Positions 30,745 to 39,050 are shown, counted from the first letter of the stretch. The stretch: 45,157 bases of DNA from Oscillospiraceae bacterium (GCA_017399625.1 JAFQBT010000054.1:1-45157), one strand, 5' to 3'. Made by a program: numbers and translations. Notes: generated by a model not told the origin, from the sequence alone.

Positions 30745-31512
30745 TCACGCAGTTTTCATATTGACCCTTAATTTATCAGCGATAAGGGCGATGAATTCGC
30801 TGTTGGTGGGTTTACCTTTGCTGCTGTGGATGGTGTATCCGAAATAGGAATTGAGCACGTCAACGTCTCCCCGATCCCAGGCAACTTCGATTGCGTGGCG
30901 GATAGCGCGCTCAACCCTTGAGGATGTGGTGCCGTGCTTTTTGGCAACGGAGGGATAGAGGCATTTTGTTACGGAGTTCATGATATCGATATCGCTTACC
31001 GCCATCATAATTGCTTCCCGGAGATAATGGTAGCCTTTGATATGAGCAGGAACGCCTATCTGGTGGATGATATCGGTGATGACGATTTCGAGATTGGAGC
31101 TTTCCTTTTCCGTTTGAGCACCGGAATTTCTGCCCATGCTCAGACAAAGACTGCGGATGCGCTCCGCAAGAAAATCATAATCAAGGGGCTTTATAAAACA
31201 ATATGAAACCCCGCCGGAGAGAAGTTCCTTTTCAAGAACGCCGTTTTCGGAAGGAATCATTGCCATAAAAAGCGGCATTTCGCCGGGGATTTTATCCCGG
31301 CAGACATTTATCACTCCAACGAGATCCATCCGGGACATAAATGCATTCGAAAGAACCGCCGCAGGTTTTTTGAGAATTATCGAATCAAAAAGCTCCCGGC
31401 CGTCTTTTCCGGAAACGAAAACATCAAAGCCGAAAGAAGAAAGAGAGTTTTTGCAGGACGTGCAGAATTCGCTGTCGTCGTCCGCGATTATTATTCTTAT
31501 TTTGTTTTCCAT
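30745..31512 (-). CDS. spo0A: Spo0A homologue with Asn at the phosphoacceptor position
   Basis: 255 residues (about 267 is typical). The C-terminal effector domain is canonical: [21 protein letters not shown], then [15 protein letters not shown], the DNA-recognition helix of Spo0A. In the N-terminal receiver, the acidic pocket (ADDD, 10-13) and the lysine (FIKP, Lys108) are kept. Residue 56, the Asp phosphorylated in Bacillus, is Asn (VLSN), the following MPxxDG is MSRMDL, and the switch Thr region reads FMAM. Phosphorelay activation by the normal route therefore looks impossible. ATG 31512 gives a receiver in register with Bacillus Spo0A; the GTG at 31536 adds eight residues without homology. 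Confidence 0.93.
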   Translation of the reverse strand: MENKIRIIIADDDSEFCTSCKNSLSSFGFDVFVSGKDGRELFDSIILKKPAAVLSNAFMSRMDLVGVINVCRDKIPGEMPLFMAMIPSENGVLEKELLSGGVSYCFIKPLDYDFLAERIRSLCLSMGRNSGAQTEKESSNLEIVITDIIHQIGVPAHIKGYHYLREAIMMAVSDIDIMNSVTKCLYPSVAKKHGTTSSRVERAIRHAIEVAWDRGDVDVLNSYFGYTIHSSKGKPTNSEFIALIADKLRVNMKTA

Positions 31513-31838
31513 ATATTTTCCGCCTGTTCTCCGCACAGAATATGTTTTTATTTGATACGTTTACGGAATTTATGTGCGGAATAAATTCCATATTTTGCTA
31601 TAATTGGAAATAATTGGATATCCATAAGTAAATAATACCATATTTTTCCAAACTGTCAATAGAATTTCCAGAAATTTACAATTGTTTTCTGTTTTTAATT
31701 TTTATTCGTTCAAAAAATGCTTTACTTTTAAAACAAAATGCCGGGGCGGCCCGTATAATTTTTATTTTGGCTGTGATTTTTGAAAAACTGAAATAAAAAA
31801 ACACCGGCTCTGAAACGGATGTTTTTTTGTGCCGTCAC
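31513..31838. other. Intergenic region between spo0A and punA
   Basis: The spo0A 5' leader (about 120 bases, minus strand) includes a nine-base hairpin, GGAATTTAT with ATAAATTCC (31565-31589). No obvious Spo0A box (TGTCGAA) was found. On the plus strand TATAAT at 31754-31759 and a terminator-like hairpin with T7 at 31795-31828 could delimit a short transcript, but no good -35 is present. Confidence 0.4.
31632..31659 (-). promoter_or_regulatory. SigA-type promoter of spo0A
   Basis: On the minus strand TTGACA (31659-31654), 16 bases, TATTAT (31637-31632). Confidence 0.6.
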
Positions 31839-31867
31839 TTGACTAAACCGCCGCTTTTTTATATTAT
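31839..31867 (+). promoter_or_regulatory. SigA promoter of the purine nucleoside phosphorylase gene
   Basis: TTGACT (31839-31844), 17 bases, TATTAT (31862-31867). Confidence 0.7.
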
Positions 31868-31900
31868 ATGGTCATAGATTTATATGGGAGGGAAAGCCTT

Positions 31901-32716
31901 ATGTTCTACGATAAAGTTAAAAAATCTGCGGATTATATCCGCGAAAGAATAAGCGTTGTTCCGGAAACCGCAATAATCCTCGGAAGCGGTCTTGGCGGAA
32001 TCGTTGATATCATGGAGGATAAAGTGGTTATTCCGTATTCTGAAATTCCGGAATTTCCTCAGTCCACCGTTGCCGGTCATGCGGGAAATCTTGTTATCGG
32101 AAAAATCGGAAACAAGGTCATCGCCGCAATGCAGGGCAGATTCCATTTTTATGAAGGATTTTCCCCGAAGGAAATCACCCATCCTGTTTACGTGATGAAG
32201 CTCCTCGGAACAAAAAACCTTATTGTTACAAATGCCGCTGGCGGCGCAAACCGCAATTTCAAACCCGGCGACCTTATGATCATTGATAACTACATAAACT
32301 TCCTTGCAATAAATCCGCTCATCGGCGAAAATGACGAAAGACTTGGACCGCGTTTCCCGGATATGTCCGAACCTTATGCCCCGGAAATCGTTGAAAAAGC
32401 GATTGAATCCGCTGAAAAACTCGGAATCGATTATAAGCGCGGCGTTTATGCGCTTTTCAACGGTCCCTGCTATGAATCTGCCGCAGAGATCCGCGCATTT
32501 ATTGCTCTCGGCGCAGACGCAGTGGGCATGAGCACCGTTCCGGAAACCATTGCCGGAAACCACGCAGGACTCAGAGTTTTCGGCGTTTCCTGCATCACCA
32601 ACATGGCAACCGGAATTGCAACGGTGAAACACAGCCACGAAGAGGTTGTCCGCATTGCAAACGAGGCAAGCGAAAAACTTTGCGCATGGATGAAGGATAT
32701 CCTCGTCAATATCTGA
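31901..32716 (+). CDS. punA: Purine-nucleoside phosphorylase (trimeric, PNP/PupG type)
   Basis: 271 residues of the trimeric inosine/guanosine phosphorylase family, which converts purine nucleosides and phosphate to free base and ribose-1-phosphate for salvage. Landmarks: ILGSGLGG (phosphate site), GHAGNLVIG, GRFHFYEG, VTNAAGG, LGPRFPDMSEPY, NGPCYESAAEIR (substrate loop; GPxYE kept), GMSTVPE and NMATGI. ATG 31901 follows GGGAGGGAA; an upstream in-frame start at 31868 overlaps the -10. Single gene with its own promoter and terminator. Confidence 0.93.
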   Translation: MFYDKVKKSADYIRERISVVPETAIILGSGLGGIVDIMEDKVVIPYSEIPEFPQSTVAGHAGNLVIGKIGNKVIAAMQGRFHFYEGFSPKEITHPVYVMKLLGTKNLIVTNAAGGANRNFKPGDLMIIDNYINFLAINPLIGENDERLGPRFPDMSEPYAPEIVEKAIESAEKLGIDYKRGVYALFNGPCYESAAEIRAFIALGADAVGMSTVPETIAGNHAGLRVFGVSCITNMATGIATVKHSHEEVVRIANEASEKLCAWMKDILVNI

Positions 32717-32725
32717 AAATTACGG

Positions 32726-32762
32726 AAAAAAGCTCCCGTTTTATTAAAACGGGAGCTTTTTG
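32726..32762 (+). terminator. Terminator of the punA gene
   Basis: AAAAAAGCTCCCGTTTT / AAAACGGGAGCTTTTTT arms around ATT. Confidence 0.9.
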
Positions 32763-32847
32763 GTGCAAAAATGCACCGGCAGGCTTTTTTGCTGTTGACA
32801 AAAATCCCCGGGATGGTTTAATTGAATCATCAGAGGGAGGCGATTAT

Positions 32848-33720
32848 ATGGCGGTCTATATCGAAAAATTTGTTCTTCCGTCGGAAGGGCAGGAATCGGG
32901 AGTTTTGTTTTCCGAAAACCGTACCTGCTTCAGCAGTTTTTATCCCTTCAGAATTTTTCCGAAGAAAGAATTCCAAAAGGCGGAATTTTCTCCCGTTACG
33001 ATTTTTTACGGCGGAAACGGCTCCGGAAAATCGACCATGCTCAACCTGGTAGCCGAAAAAGCCGGATTAAAAAGATTTTCTGCCTTCGGCAAAAGCGCGT
33101 TTTTCGAAAAATATCTCGGCTTCTGCAAAATTGAATACCGGGAGAAAATAACGGAGGAAAGTTCGCTTCTTTCCAGCGACGATGTTTTTGATTATCTTCT
33201 CGATATAAGAAATATCAACAACGGAATAGACCTTCGGCGGGAGGAACTTTTCAGGGATTTTTCCGAAAGGAAATGGACTGAAAGCCGCCTTCGGAGCATG
33301 GAGGATTACCATGACTGGAAGGAAAGTTATGATGCAAAGCGAAAGACCCAGTCGAAATTTGTGAAAGACCGGCTTATGAAAAACGTTGAAATGTTTTCGA
33401 ACGGCGAAAGCGCGCTGAAGTATTTTGTGGATAAAATCGATAAAAAAGGCGTTTATCTCCTTGATGAGCCGGAAAACAGTCTTTCCATTTCCCTCCAGCT
33501 GGAGCTTATGGAGTATCTTGAAAATTCCGCAAGATTTTTCGGATGCCAGTTTATAATCGCAAGCCATTCGCCGGTTTTTCTTTCGATTCCCGGGGCAAAA
33601 ATATATGACCTTGATTCCGTACCGGTGAAAACGAAAAAATGGACGGAGCTCGAAAATGTCCGGAAGTTCCGGGATTTTTTTAAAGCGCATGAAAGCGAAT
33701 TTGAAGATCCGGAGGATTAA
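32848..33720 (+). CDS. ABC-type AAA ATPase without transporter partner (AAA_21-like)
   Basis: 290 residues with the full ABC ATPase set: Walker A GGNGSGKST (about residue 56), signature-like SNGES, Walker B YLLDEPENSLS, and the switch His in ASHSP. The helical insertion between them (residues 100-200) is charged and lacks membrane segments, so it resembles the AAA_21/OLD-like soluble ATPases seen in housekeeping and defence contexts. No nuclease or partner gene lies next to it. ATG 32848 follows GAGGGAGG; the -35 TTGACA at 32794 may belong to its promoter. Confidence 0.85.
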   Translation: MAVYIEKFVLPSEGQESGVLFSENRTCFSSFYPFRIFPKKEFQKAEFSPVTIFYGGNGSGKSTMLNLVAEKAGLKRFSAFGKSAFFEKYLGFCKIEYREKITEESSLLSSDDVFDYLLDIRNINNGIDLRREELFRDFSERKWTESRLRSMEDYHDWKESYDAKRKTQSKFVKDRLMKNVEMFSNGESALKYFVDKIDKKGVYLLDEPENSLSISLQLELMEYLENSARFFGCQFIIASHSPVFLSIPGAKIYDLDSVPVKTKKWTELENVRKFRDFFKAHESEFEDPED

Positions 33721-33757
33721 AAAAAGGAGTGTCCGCAAAGCGGACACTCCTTTTTTA
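33718..33757. terminator. Bidirectional terminator
   Basis: AAAAAAGGAGTGTCCGC / GCGGACACTCCTTTTTT arms around AAA. It serves the AAA ATPase gene and the convergent LURP-one-like gene. Confidence 0.9.
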
Positions 33758-34225
33758 ATTTCTTGAACATTTTTCCGCGTCTATTGCAAGGACGAGCATA
33801 AGCGCACATACCGCATCCCGGGGATCGTTTATATCAATTACGTATGTATCGGTCCAGTTCCAGAGTTCCTTAGAAACGGAAGCGATGTTTTCGCCACGGG
33901 AACCGATGATGCTGTAATCCCATTCGAAGAAATCTCCCTCAATATGCCATCCGTTGAAATCGATATCGAAAGCGGGCTTGAAAAAGGTGAATTCCTTGCT
34001 TATGCAGCCGATATAATCGTTTCCGAGATAGATTTCAAACTTCGGAAGAAAGGTAAGAACCCTTTCCCGAACCGTTCCGATTTCGTTTCCGAGGCTGTCG
34101 AAAACTTTGAGGCAGTGTCCCCAGGAAAGCTGACCTTCGACAGTATAAACGGTTTTTCCGCTTTCATCATAAATATCATAGCTGTCGAACCAGCTGAAAA
34201 ATCTTTGTTTGAACAAAAGTTTCAT
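33755..34225 (-). CDS. LURP-one-related (tubby-like/scramblase-fold) protein
   Basis: 156 residues. The pattern LLFKQRFFSWFDSYDIYDESGKTVYTVEGQLS.GHCLKVFDSLGNEIGTVRERVLTFLPKFEIY, with repeated beta strands and the C-terminal hydrophobic helix VCALMLVLAIDA, matches bacterial LURP-one/YxjI proteins, which share a 12-stranded barrel with Tubby and scramblases. Function in bacteria is unknown. GAGGTGATGAA precedes the ATG. It follows the lipoprotein gene on the same strand with 32 bases between, including a TATAAT (about 34241) that may be its own -10. Confidence 0.8.
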   Translation of the reverse strand: MKLLFKQRFFSWFDSYDIYDESGKTVYTVEGQLSWGHCLKVFDSLGNEIGTVRERVLTFLPKFEIYLGNDYIGCISKEFTFFKPAFDIDFNGWHIEGDFFEWDYSIIGSRGENIASVSKELWNWTDTYVIDINDPRDAVCALMLVLAIDAEKCSRN

Positions 34226-34257
34226 TTCATCACCTCAGTCTGATTATACACCGCGTT

Positions 34258-35307
34258 TCAGGGGAGTTCAATGATAAAATCGTGTGTTACGGTATAATTA
34301 TCGTCGATTGCCTCGCCGAAGAATGTGAGATCCTCGATATGGAGATATATATTTCCGTCGGCGCCGATAATTGCATAATCCCGGAAATTAATGTGAGCAT
34401 CGGTTCCTACAATATCGATATTTCCGGTAATGCCGTGTTTTTTGTGCCCGTAAAGATAGGTTCCGTCCTCTTTCTGGAAAAGGAAGTATCCGGAAGAGGT
34501 GTGAACCTTTTTTGCGGTTTCGGGTATTATGGAAAGAAAAGTTTCCGGGTCGGAAAATTCCTCGTCAAAAATAATGTCGATTTTTCCGTCCTCAAGGATG
34601 CATATGGTTTCATCAGCATAGTTGATTTTATCGAAAAAGTTCCAGTCGTAATCGGTTACATTTTTGTTGAGCAGAAGGGGTTCTTCGATATAGGGAGTGA
34701 ACCGATAAAGATTATTTTCATAATCAAGAAAACGTACGGAACCGGGCTGGCGGGCTTTTATCGTTTTTGCGTTTACGTCAAGGATTTTCCATTCGCCTTC
34801 GTCAATATATTCGATTTTTCCGTCGCTCCGGAGGAAGTAATCCCCGGCAACAGCGGTGAAATCCGGTTTATAATAATATTCTCCCTTGGCGAACGCCCAG
34901 CCGTTTTCAAAAACCATGTTCGGCCCGCCGTAGTGGCTTCCTTCTTCATAAAAACTTCCCGCCCAGAAATCGGCAACTCCGGCGCGGTAAAATTCCATGC
35001 TTCCGTCGGTGTAATCAAAGCGGTAAAGATTTCCGGAATCTGTGAGCGCATAAAGATTAAGAGTATAGAAGCAGGAAATTTCAACTTTTCTGAAAGAACC
35101 GTTTTCATTTTCGGAAAGTTCATCAAAAGGTACTTCCGGAACGGATGCGCTTTCGGGTTCCTCGGGAACGGAAGATTCCGGAGAAACGGAGGAACTGCTT
35201 TCCGATGCCGGGGAAGAAGATTCTTCTTCCTTTTCCGCTTCATTTTCTGCTGAGCAGGAACACAAGATGAGAACAAAACATAAAAGAAACGCAAGAAATT
35301 TTTTCAT
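34258..35307 (-). CDS. Lipoprotein with Ser/Glu-rich linker, unknown function
   Basis: 349 residues: signal peptide MKKFLAFLLCFVLILC, lipobox LCSC (Cys18), then a low-complexity linker of Glu, Ser and Pro to about residue 65, which would space the domain off the membrane. The C-terminal ~280 residues are beta-rich with repeating LYRFDYTDGSMEFY, NLYRFTPYIEEPLL, YLYGHKKHG and NIYLHIEDL strands, suggestive of a beta-propeller. No catalytic motif was seen. ATG follows CGGAGGTGTTCCC. The LURP-one-like gene is downstream, possibly in the same transcript. Confidence 0.75.
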   Translation of the reverse strand: MKKFLAFLLCFVLILCSCSAENEAEKEEESSSPASESSSSVSPESSVPEEPESASVPEVPFDELSENENGSFRKVEISCFYTLNLYALTDSGNLYRFDYTDGSMEFYRAGVADFWAGSFYEEGSHYGGPNMVFENGWAFAKGEYYYKPDFTAVAGDYFLRSDGKIEYIDEGEWKILDVNAKTIKARQPGSVRFLDYENNLYRFTPYIEEPLLLNKNVTDYDWNFFDKINYADETICILEDGKIDIIFDEEFSDPETFLSIIPETAKKVHTSSGYFLFQKEDGTYLYGHKKHGITGNIDIVGTDAHINFRDYAIIGADGNIYLHIEDLTFFGEAIDDNYTVTHDFIIELP

Positions 35308-35395
35308 GGGAACACCTCCGTCGGGATTTCTCTTTATATAGTGTCAAAAACAGAAGTTTTTGTTTCATTTATGCCGGAAATTTTTGAAAAGAAAT

Positions 35396-35424
35396 TTGAC
35401 AGGGAACTTTATGCTTATTATAAT
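35396..35424 (+). promoter_or_regulatory. SigA promoter of the rRNA/tRNA methyltransferase gene
   Basis: TTGACA (35396-35401), 17 bases, TATAAT (35419-35424): full consensus. Confidence 0.85.
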
Positions 35425-35456
35425 GATAATATATTGTTTTTTCAAGGGAGATATTT

Positions 35457-36269
35457 ATGCCGGATATCATTGAAATAAAGGATTTTTCAGCGCCGGAGCT
35501 TGACGTTTATGCAAGGTTTACGGAGGTGCAGCTCCTTAACAGGGAATTTCCGGAAAAGGGAATGTTCATTGCCGAAAGCCCGAAGGTAATCGAAAGGGCG
35601 CTTGATGCCGGTTATGAACCGGTTTCAATTCTTGTTGAGGATAAACATATTGAAGGCGAAGCGAAGGATGTAATCGCCCGGTGCGGCGATATTCCGGTTT
35701 TTACAGCGGCTTTTGATGTGCTGAAGGAGCTCACCGGTTTTCCGCTTACAAGGGGGCTTCTTTGCGCAATGCGCCGGAAACCGCTTTTGAGCACGGAAGA
35801 AATCTGCGCCGGTGCTCAAAGAATTGCCGTGCTCGAAGACGTTATGAACCCCACCAATATCGGAGCGATAATCCGTTCCGCGGCGGCGCTCAGCATTGAA
35901 GCAGTGCTCATGACAAACGGCTGCAGCAACCCGCTTTACCGAAGAGCTATCCGCGTGAGCATGGGAACGGTTTTTCAGGTACCGTGGACATTCGTCGGCG
36001 AAAACTGGCAGGATGAACTGCATAAAATGGGCTTTAAAACCGCGGCAATGGCTCTTTGCGACGATACCAAATGCATTGACGACGAACGCCTTGCGAAGGA
36101 AGAAAAGCTTGCAATAGTCCTTGGAACAGAAGGGGACGGACTTGCGGCAAAAACCATTTCCGATTGCGATTACACCGTTAAAATACCAATGGCAAACGGA
36201 GTTGATTCTCTTAATGTTGCCGCTGCAAGCGCGGTTGCTTTCTGGGAACTGAGGAATCATAACCACTAG
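35457..36269 (+). CDS. TrmH/SpoU-family RNA 2'-O-methyltransferase
   Basis: 270 residues with the SPOUT motifs: NPTNIGAIIRSAAAL (motif 1), LGTEGDGL (motif 2) and IPMANGVDSLNVAAASAVAFWEL (motif 3, forming the trefoil knot and SAM site). An N-terminal substrate-binding domain (FIAESPKVIERALDAGYEPVSILVE) precedes it. These enzymes methylate ribose 2'-OH in rRNA or tRNA; the target here is unknown. The stop codon TAG lies inside the first palindrome of the hairpin element at 36261, so the last residues (NHNH) may come from the inserted element rather than the ancestral gene. Confidence 0.92.
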   Translation: MPDIIEIKDFSAPELDVYARFTEVQLLNREFPEKGMFIAESPKVIERALDAGYEPVSILVEDKHIEGEAKDVIARCGDIPVFTAAFDVLKELTGFPLTRGLLCAMRRKPLLSTEEICAGAQRIAVLEDVMNPTNIGAIIRSAAALSIEAVLMTNGCSNPLYRRAIRVSMGTVFQVPWTFVGENWQDELHKMGFKTAAMALCDDTKCIDDERLAKEEKLAIVLGTEGDGLAAKTISDCDYTVKIPMANGVDSLNVAAASAVAFWELRNHNH

Positions 36270-36536
36270 TAAACTAGTGGTTTGCTCAGACCCTGGAAGG
36301 GTCAGTACTTGCTCACCCCTCGAAGGGGCACTGAATATTACCATTGCATCGCTTGCCCTGCTACTGGTAAACCAGTAACATTCGCCTATTGCAAAAATGC
36401 AGTTGGTCTATAACTTTTATAAAAATCTCTTGTTTTTTCAGTTTTGCGACCGCCAAACCATTTCCGAAAATACAAGAATTTTTATGCCAAGGCTTTTTAT
36501 CAACCCCTGGCAGAACCAGGGGTTTTGTTAAGCCTA
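36261..36536. repeat. Array of short palindromes (possible ncRNA or IS remnant)
   Basis: In order: ACCACTAGT/ACTAGTGGT (36262-36281), GACCCT/AGGGTC with a three-base loop (36289-36303), CCCCT/AGGGG with a three-base loop (36316-36328), TACTGGT/ACCAGTA (36362-36377), then AACCCCTGG/CCAGGGGTT (36502-36524). The last is enclosed by further pairing between AGGCTT (about 36489) and AAGCCT (about 36531). TTGCTCA precedes the second and third hairpins (36282 and 36309, 27 bases apart). No protein is encoded. Confidence 0.6.
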
Positions 36537-36550
36537 AAGGCAACAAAAAA

Positions 36551-36583
36551 TAAAAAGGAGCGTGCATGGCACGCTCCTTTTTA
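36551..36583. terminator. Bidirectional terminator
   Basis: AAAAAGGAGCGTGC / GCACGCTCCTTTTT arms around AT, with tails on both strands. It ends the 36581 minus-strand operon and anything crossing the hairpin element. Confidence 0.9.
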
Positions 36584-37279
36584 TTTTCCGCTGAGATTAT
36601 CTATAAGTTTTACGGTGGAATCGTAAAGCTCCTTGTTTTCTTTTTTGAGCCTCAGAAGATATTCCGAAAGCTTTTCTTCATTGCCCATATATGCATATAA
36701 AATTGCCGCATAATGAAGGCGAAGGGTGAAATCCGGAAGAATTTCTTCGGATTTTTTAAGAGCGGATTCAGCTTCGGAGTATTTTCCAAGGGAAGTGAGG
36801 CAGGAAAAATAGTTCGTATAAGCGGAAGCTTTTACCAATGCTGTCTGCGCCGGAAGTTTTTCGTTTTCGAGCAGTTCAAGCGCCTTCCGGTAATTTTCTT
36901 CCGCAAAGGATAAATTTGAATTTGCGTGGGCGCATTTTGCAACCATAAGATATGGCCTGGAAAAAGACGGGCTGTATTTTATGCATTCGTTATAATACCG
37001 GAGCATTTCTTCCTTCATTCCGGATAATTCAAAGCCCAGTCCCATAAAGAAAAACCAAGCGGCGCAGTCTTCGTCCGATGAACAAAAATCTTTAAGATGG
37101 CTTAAATTTGCAAAAAAAGTTTTTGTTTTTCCTTTTGAAAGACTGTTGAGAGCGGCAGTAAGATGGACCCTTGCTTCAAAATTCTGCATGAAAGCGGGTC
37201 CGAGAATCGGACCGAAGGCTTCCATATGCGTGTCCCAGCTTTTCTGAAAATTTTCGATTATTTTATCTTCGTAATCCAT
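36581..37279 (-). CDS. TPR-like repeat protein
   Basis: 232 residues, helical, cytoplasmic. TPR-like units are visible: MGLGFELSGMKEEMLRYYNECIKYSPSFSRPYLMVAKCAHANSNLSFAEENYRKALELLEN and ASAYTNYFSCLTSLGKYSEAESALKKSEEILPDFTLRLHYAAILYAYMG. Such repeats mediate protein-protein binding. Its ATG overlaps the stop of the upstream DUF4298-CPBP gene by one base (TAATG), so translation is coupled and the two products may work together. The partner is unknown. Confidence 0.75.
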   Translation of the reverse strand: MDYEDKIIENFQKSWDTHMEAFGPILGPAFMQNFEARVHLTAALNSLSKGKTKTFFANLSHLKDFCSSDEDCAAWFFFMGLGFELSGMKEEMLRYYNECIKYSPSFSRPYLMVAKCAHANSNLSFAEENYRKALELLENEKLPAQTALVKASAYTNYFSCLTSLGKYSEAESALKKSEEILPDFTLRLHYAAILYAYMGNEEKLSEYLLRLKKENKELYDSTVKLIDNLSGK

Positions 37280-38283
37280 TATTGTTCACCTTTTTTCAAA
37301 ATCCAGGCTCCGTATCCGATTCCGAGAAGGGTCTGTATTGCGGAAACGGCGATGAGCATTGCGGTGTTCGGTTCAGCGCCGAAAACGGAAAGGGAATTGA
37401 CCGCCGCATGGGAAATTATGCAGGGCCAAAGGCTTTTTCCTTTGTGGAAAATCGCGGTGTAGCAAAAACCGACCGCCGAAGCATAAACAAGCTGAAGAAG
37501 GGTTTCAAAAACCGGCGCTCCCATAAGAAGATTAACGATATGCCCGACTCCGAAGGTGAGGGAGGATACGATTATCGCCGATTTTATGCCGTTTTTCCGC
37601 ATTTCTCCGAAAAGCATCCCGCGGAAGATTATTTCCTCAAGAAATCCCACAAAGCACATTGCGATAATAGAAAGCAGGGCGGTGAGCGGCGCGATTCCGA
37701 AGGAAAGACCGCTCCAGGTGCTTGCGGTGGAAATTACCGCAAGAGGGATGAAGAAAAGAAAATCCTTGGGATTTCCTTTGAAATTACAAAGTCCGAAACG
37801 CTCGGAAAGGTCGTTCTTTTTTGTAAAAACAAGGATAACCGCGGAAATAACCGCACCGAAAATAACGGTCAGCAATTTCGGTATTCCGATGTTTTCGGAA
37901 ATTCCGTCCATTGTTCCGAATCCGACTACGTAAATTACAATCCAGAGGATTGCGAAAAGAATTCCGTTTTTATCAAAAAGATTTATCAGAGAACCGGATT
38001 TTTTATGTTTTGACTGCTCAATATCGCAAACAAGGTTATAAAGTCCGTCCTCGGAAAGAATTCCGCGCTTTAAATCCGCCGGAAGTTTGCCTTTTTCGTC
38101 AAGTTCAAAATCCCGGAGCCATTGTCCGCTTTCCATATATTGCGTAAGCAGTGAAACTTTTTTCTGCATCGCATCGTTTTCAAAAAAATCCTGGTCGGTT
38201 TCAAAAGCGGTTTTTACTTCATCAAAAACCTTTTCAAGATGTTCGATTCTTTCGACCGCAAAAATGATTTCTTCGCTGTTCAT
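37279..38283 (-). CDS. DUF4298 domain fused to a CPBP-family intramembrane metalloprotease
   Basis: 334 residues. The N-terminal ~95 residues match DUF4298: helices around VERIEHLEKVFDEV and TQYMESGQWLRDFELDEKGKLPADLKRGILSEDGLYNLV. The remainder is an eight-helix CPBP/Abi (Rce1-like) protease with active-site motifs EEIIFRG, FGVGHIVN and HAAVNS. CPBP proteases cleave within membranes and in bacteria often act in bacteriocin immunity. The DUF4298 domain usually occurs alone, so the fusion is notable. AAAAGGAGAAAA precedes the ATG. Confidence 0.87.
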   Translation of the reverse strand: MNSEEIIFAVERIEHLEKVFDEVKTAFETDQDFFENDAMQKKVSLLTQYMESGQWLRDFELDEKGKLPADLKRGILSEDGLYNLVCDIEQSKHKKSGSLINLFDKNGILFAILWIVIYVVGFGTMDGISENIGIPKLLTVIFGAVISAVILVFTKKNDLSERFGLCNFKGNPKDFLFFIPLAVISTASTWSGLSFGIAPLTALLSIIAMCFVGFLEEIIFRGMLFGEMRKNGIKSAIIVSSLTFGVGHIVNLLMGAPVFETLLQLVYASAVGFCYTAIFHKGKSLWPCIISHAAVNSLSVFGAEPNTAMLIAVSAIQTLLGIGYGAWILKKGEQ

Positions 38284-38294
38284 TTTTCTCCTTT

Positions 38295-39050
38295 TCAGTA
38301 ACCGAGAGAATTATAAAGTTCGTTTTTCGTCATGATTTCCGCGTGACCGCTTATGCAAAGTTCAAAATCAAGAGCATCCAGAAGCCGGATGAAATCATCG
38401 GTGAGCACCTTATCATAGGGGATTTTCGCAATATTATCAAGGAAATCCTCCTCGTGCTCAATATCGAATTTCCAGGGCTTTCCGTAAAGGTCCTTGCAGT
38501 TTGCGTCCCCGAGGAAAAGGAATTTTTCCGAAGGAATATAGCAGATTACCGAATCCTCCGAATGGGGACCTTTTGCGTGTATTATTTCGCAGGAAATTCC
38601 GCCGAGATTAATGCTCATTCTTCCTTCGAAAACAATATCCGCCGGAACAACTTCGATTTTGTTTCTGTCGGGATATTCGCGTTTTATCATTTCGGAGCAG
38701 AAAACAATGTCCTCGCCGGATTCAATGCGGTTTTCCATGGAAATATCGTCCCATTGCCATTCGGCAACTTTTTGAAGCTGTTCATCGGTTTTTCTTCCGG
38801 CGATAACCGGAGCGTTCCAGAATTTTGCGCCGAATGAATGGTCCCAGTGCCAATGGGAAAGAAGAACAAAATCCGGACGGGGAAGACCCTGCTCCGAAAG
38901 TTCGCTTTTCAGTTTTTCAACATGTTTTGCGGAATTTCCCGCATCATAGAGCAGGGAAAATTTTTCGCCGACGATAAGTCCGATGTTAGGGCGGTCGGTA
39001 TAATGTTCCGCCGGGTGGATGTAAATATGTTCTGTAACTTTATCAAACAT
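38295..39050 (-). CDS. MBL-fold metallo-hydrolase
   Basis: 251 residues with the complete metallo-beta-lactamase set: HWHWDHSFG (HxHxDH), a further His in GPHSEDS, Asp in LFLGDANC and His in CISGHAEI. Two metals should be bound; substrate unknown. The start is ATG 39050 after GAGGAAAAAG, which overlaps the end of the upstream MazG-like gene by eight bases, indicating coupled translation. The DUF4298-CPBP gene begins 11 bases after its stop. A five-gene minus-strand run from 39402 to 36581 is therefore likely. Confidence 0.9.
   Translation of the reverse strand: MFDKVTEHIYIHPAEHYTDRPNIGLIVGEKFSLLYDAGNSAKHVEKLKSELSEQGLPRPDFVLLSHWHWDHSFGAKFWNAPVIAGRKTDEQLQKVAEWQWDDISMENRIESGEDIVFCSEMIKREYPDRNKIEVVPADIVFEGRMSINLGGISCEIIHAKGPHSEDSVICYIPSEKFLFLGDANCKDLYGKPWKFDIEHEEDFLDNIAKIPYDKVLTDDFIRLLDALDFELCISGHAEIMTKNELYNSLGY

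Noticed and set aside
12269..35835. Frequent GAGCAC/GTGCTC hexamers, some in pairs, seen at many sites
   Set aside because: About 30 occurrences on both strands against roughly 22 expected by chance for a hexamer in this length. Most lie in codons, so there is no clear enrichment.
36361..36567. Minus-strand ORF of 68 codons inside the palindrome array
   Set aside because: The sequence is explained by hairpins and has no ribosome site.
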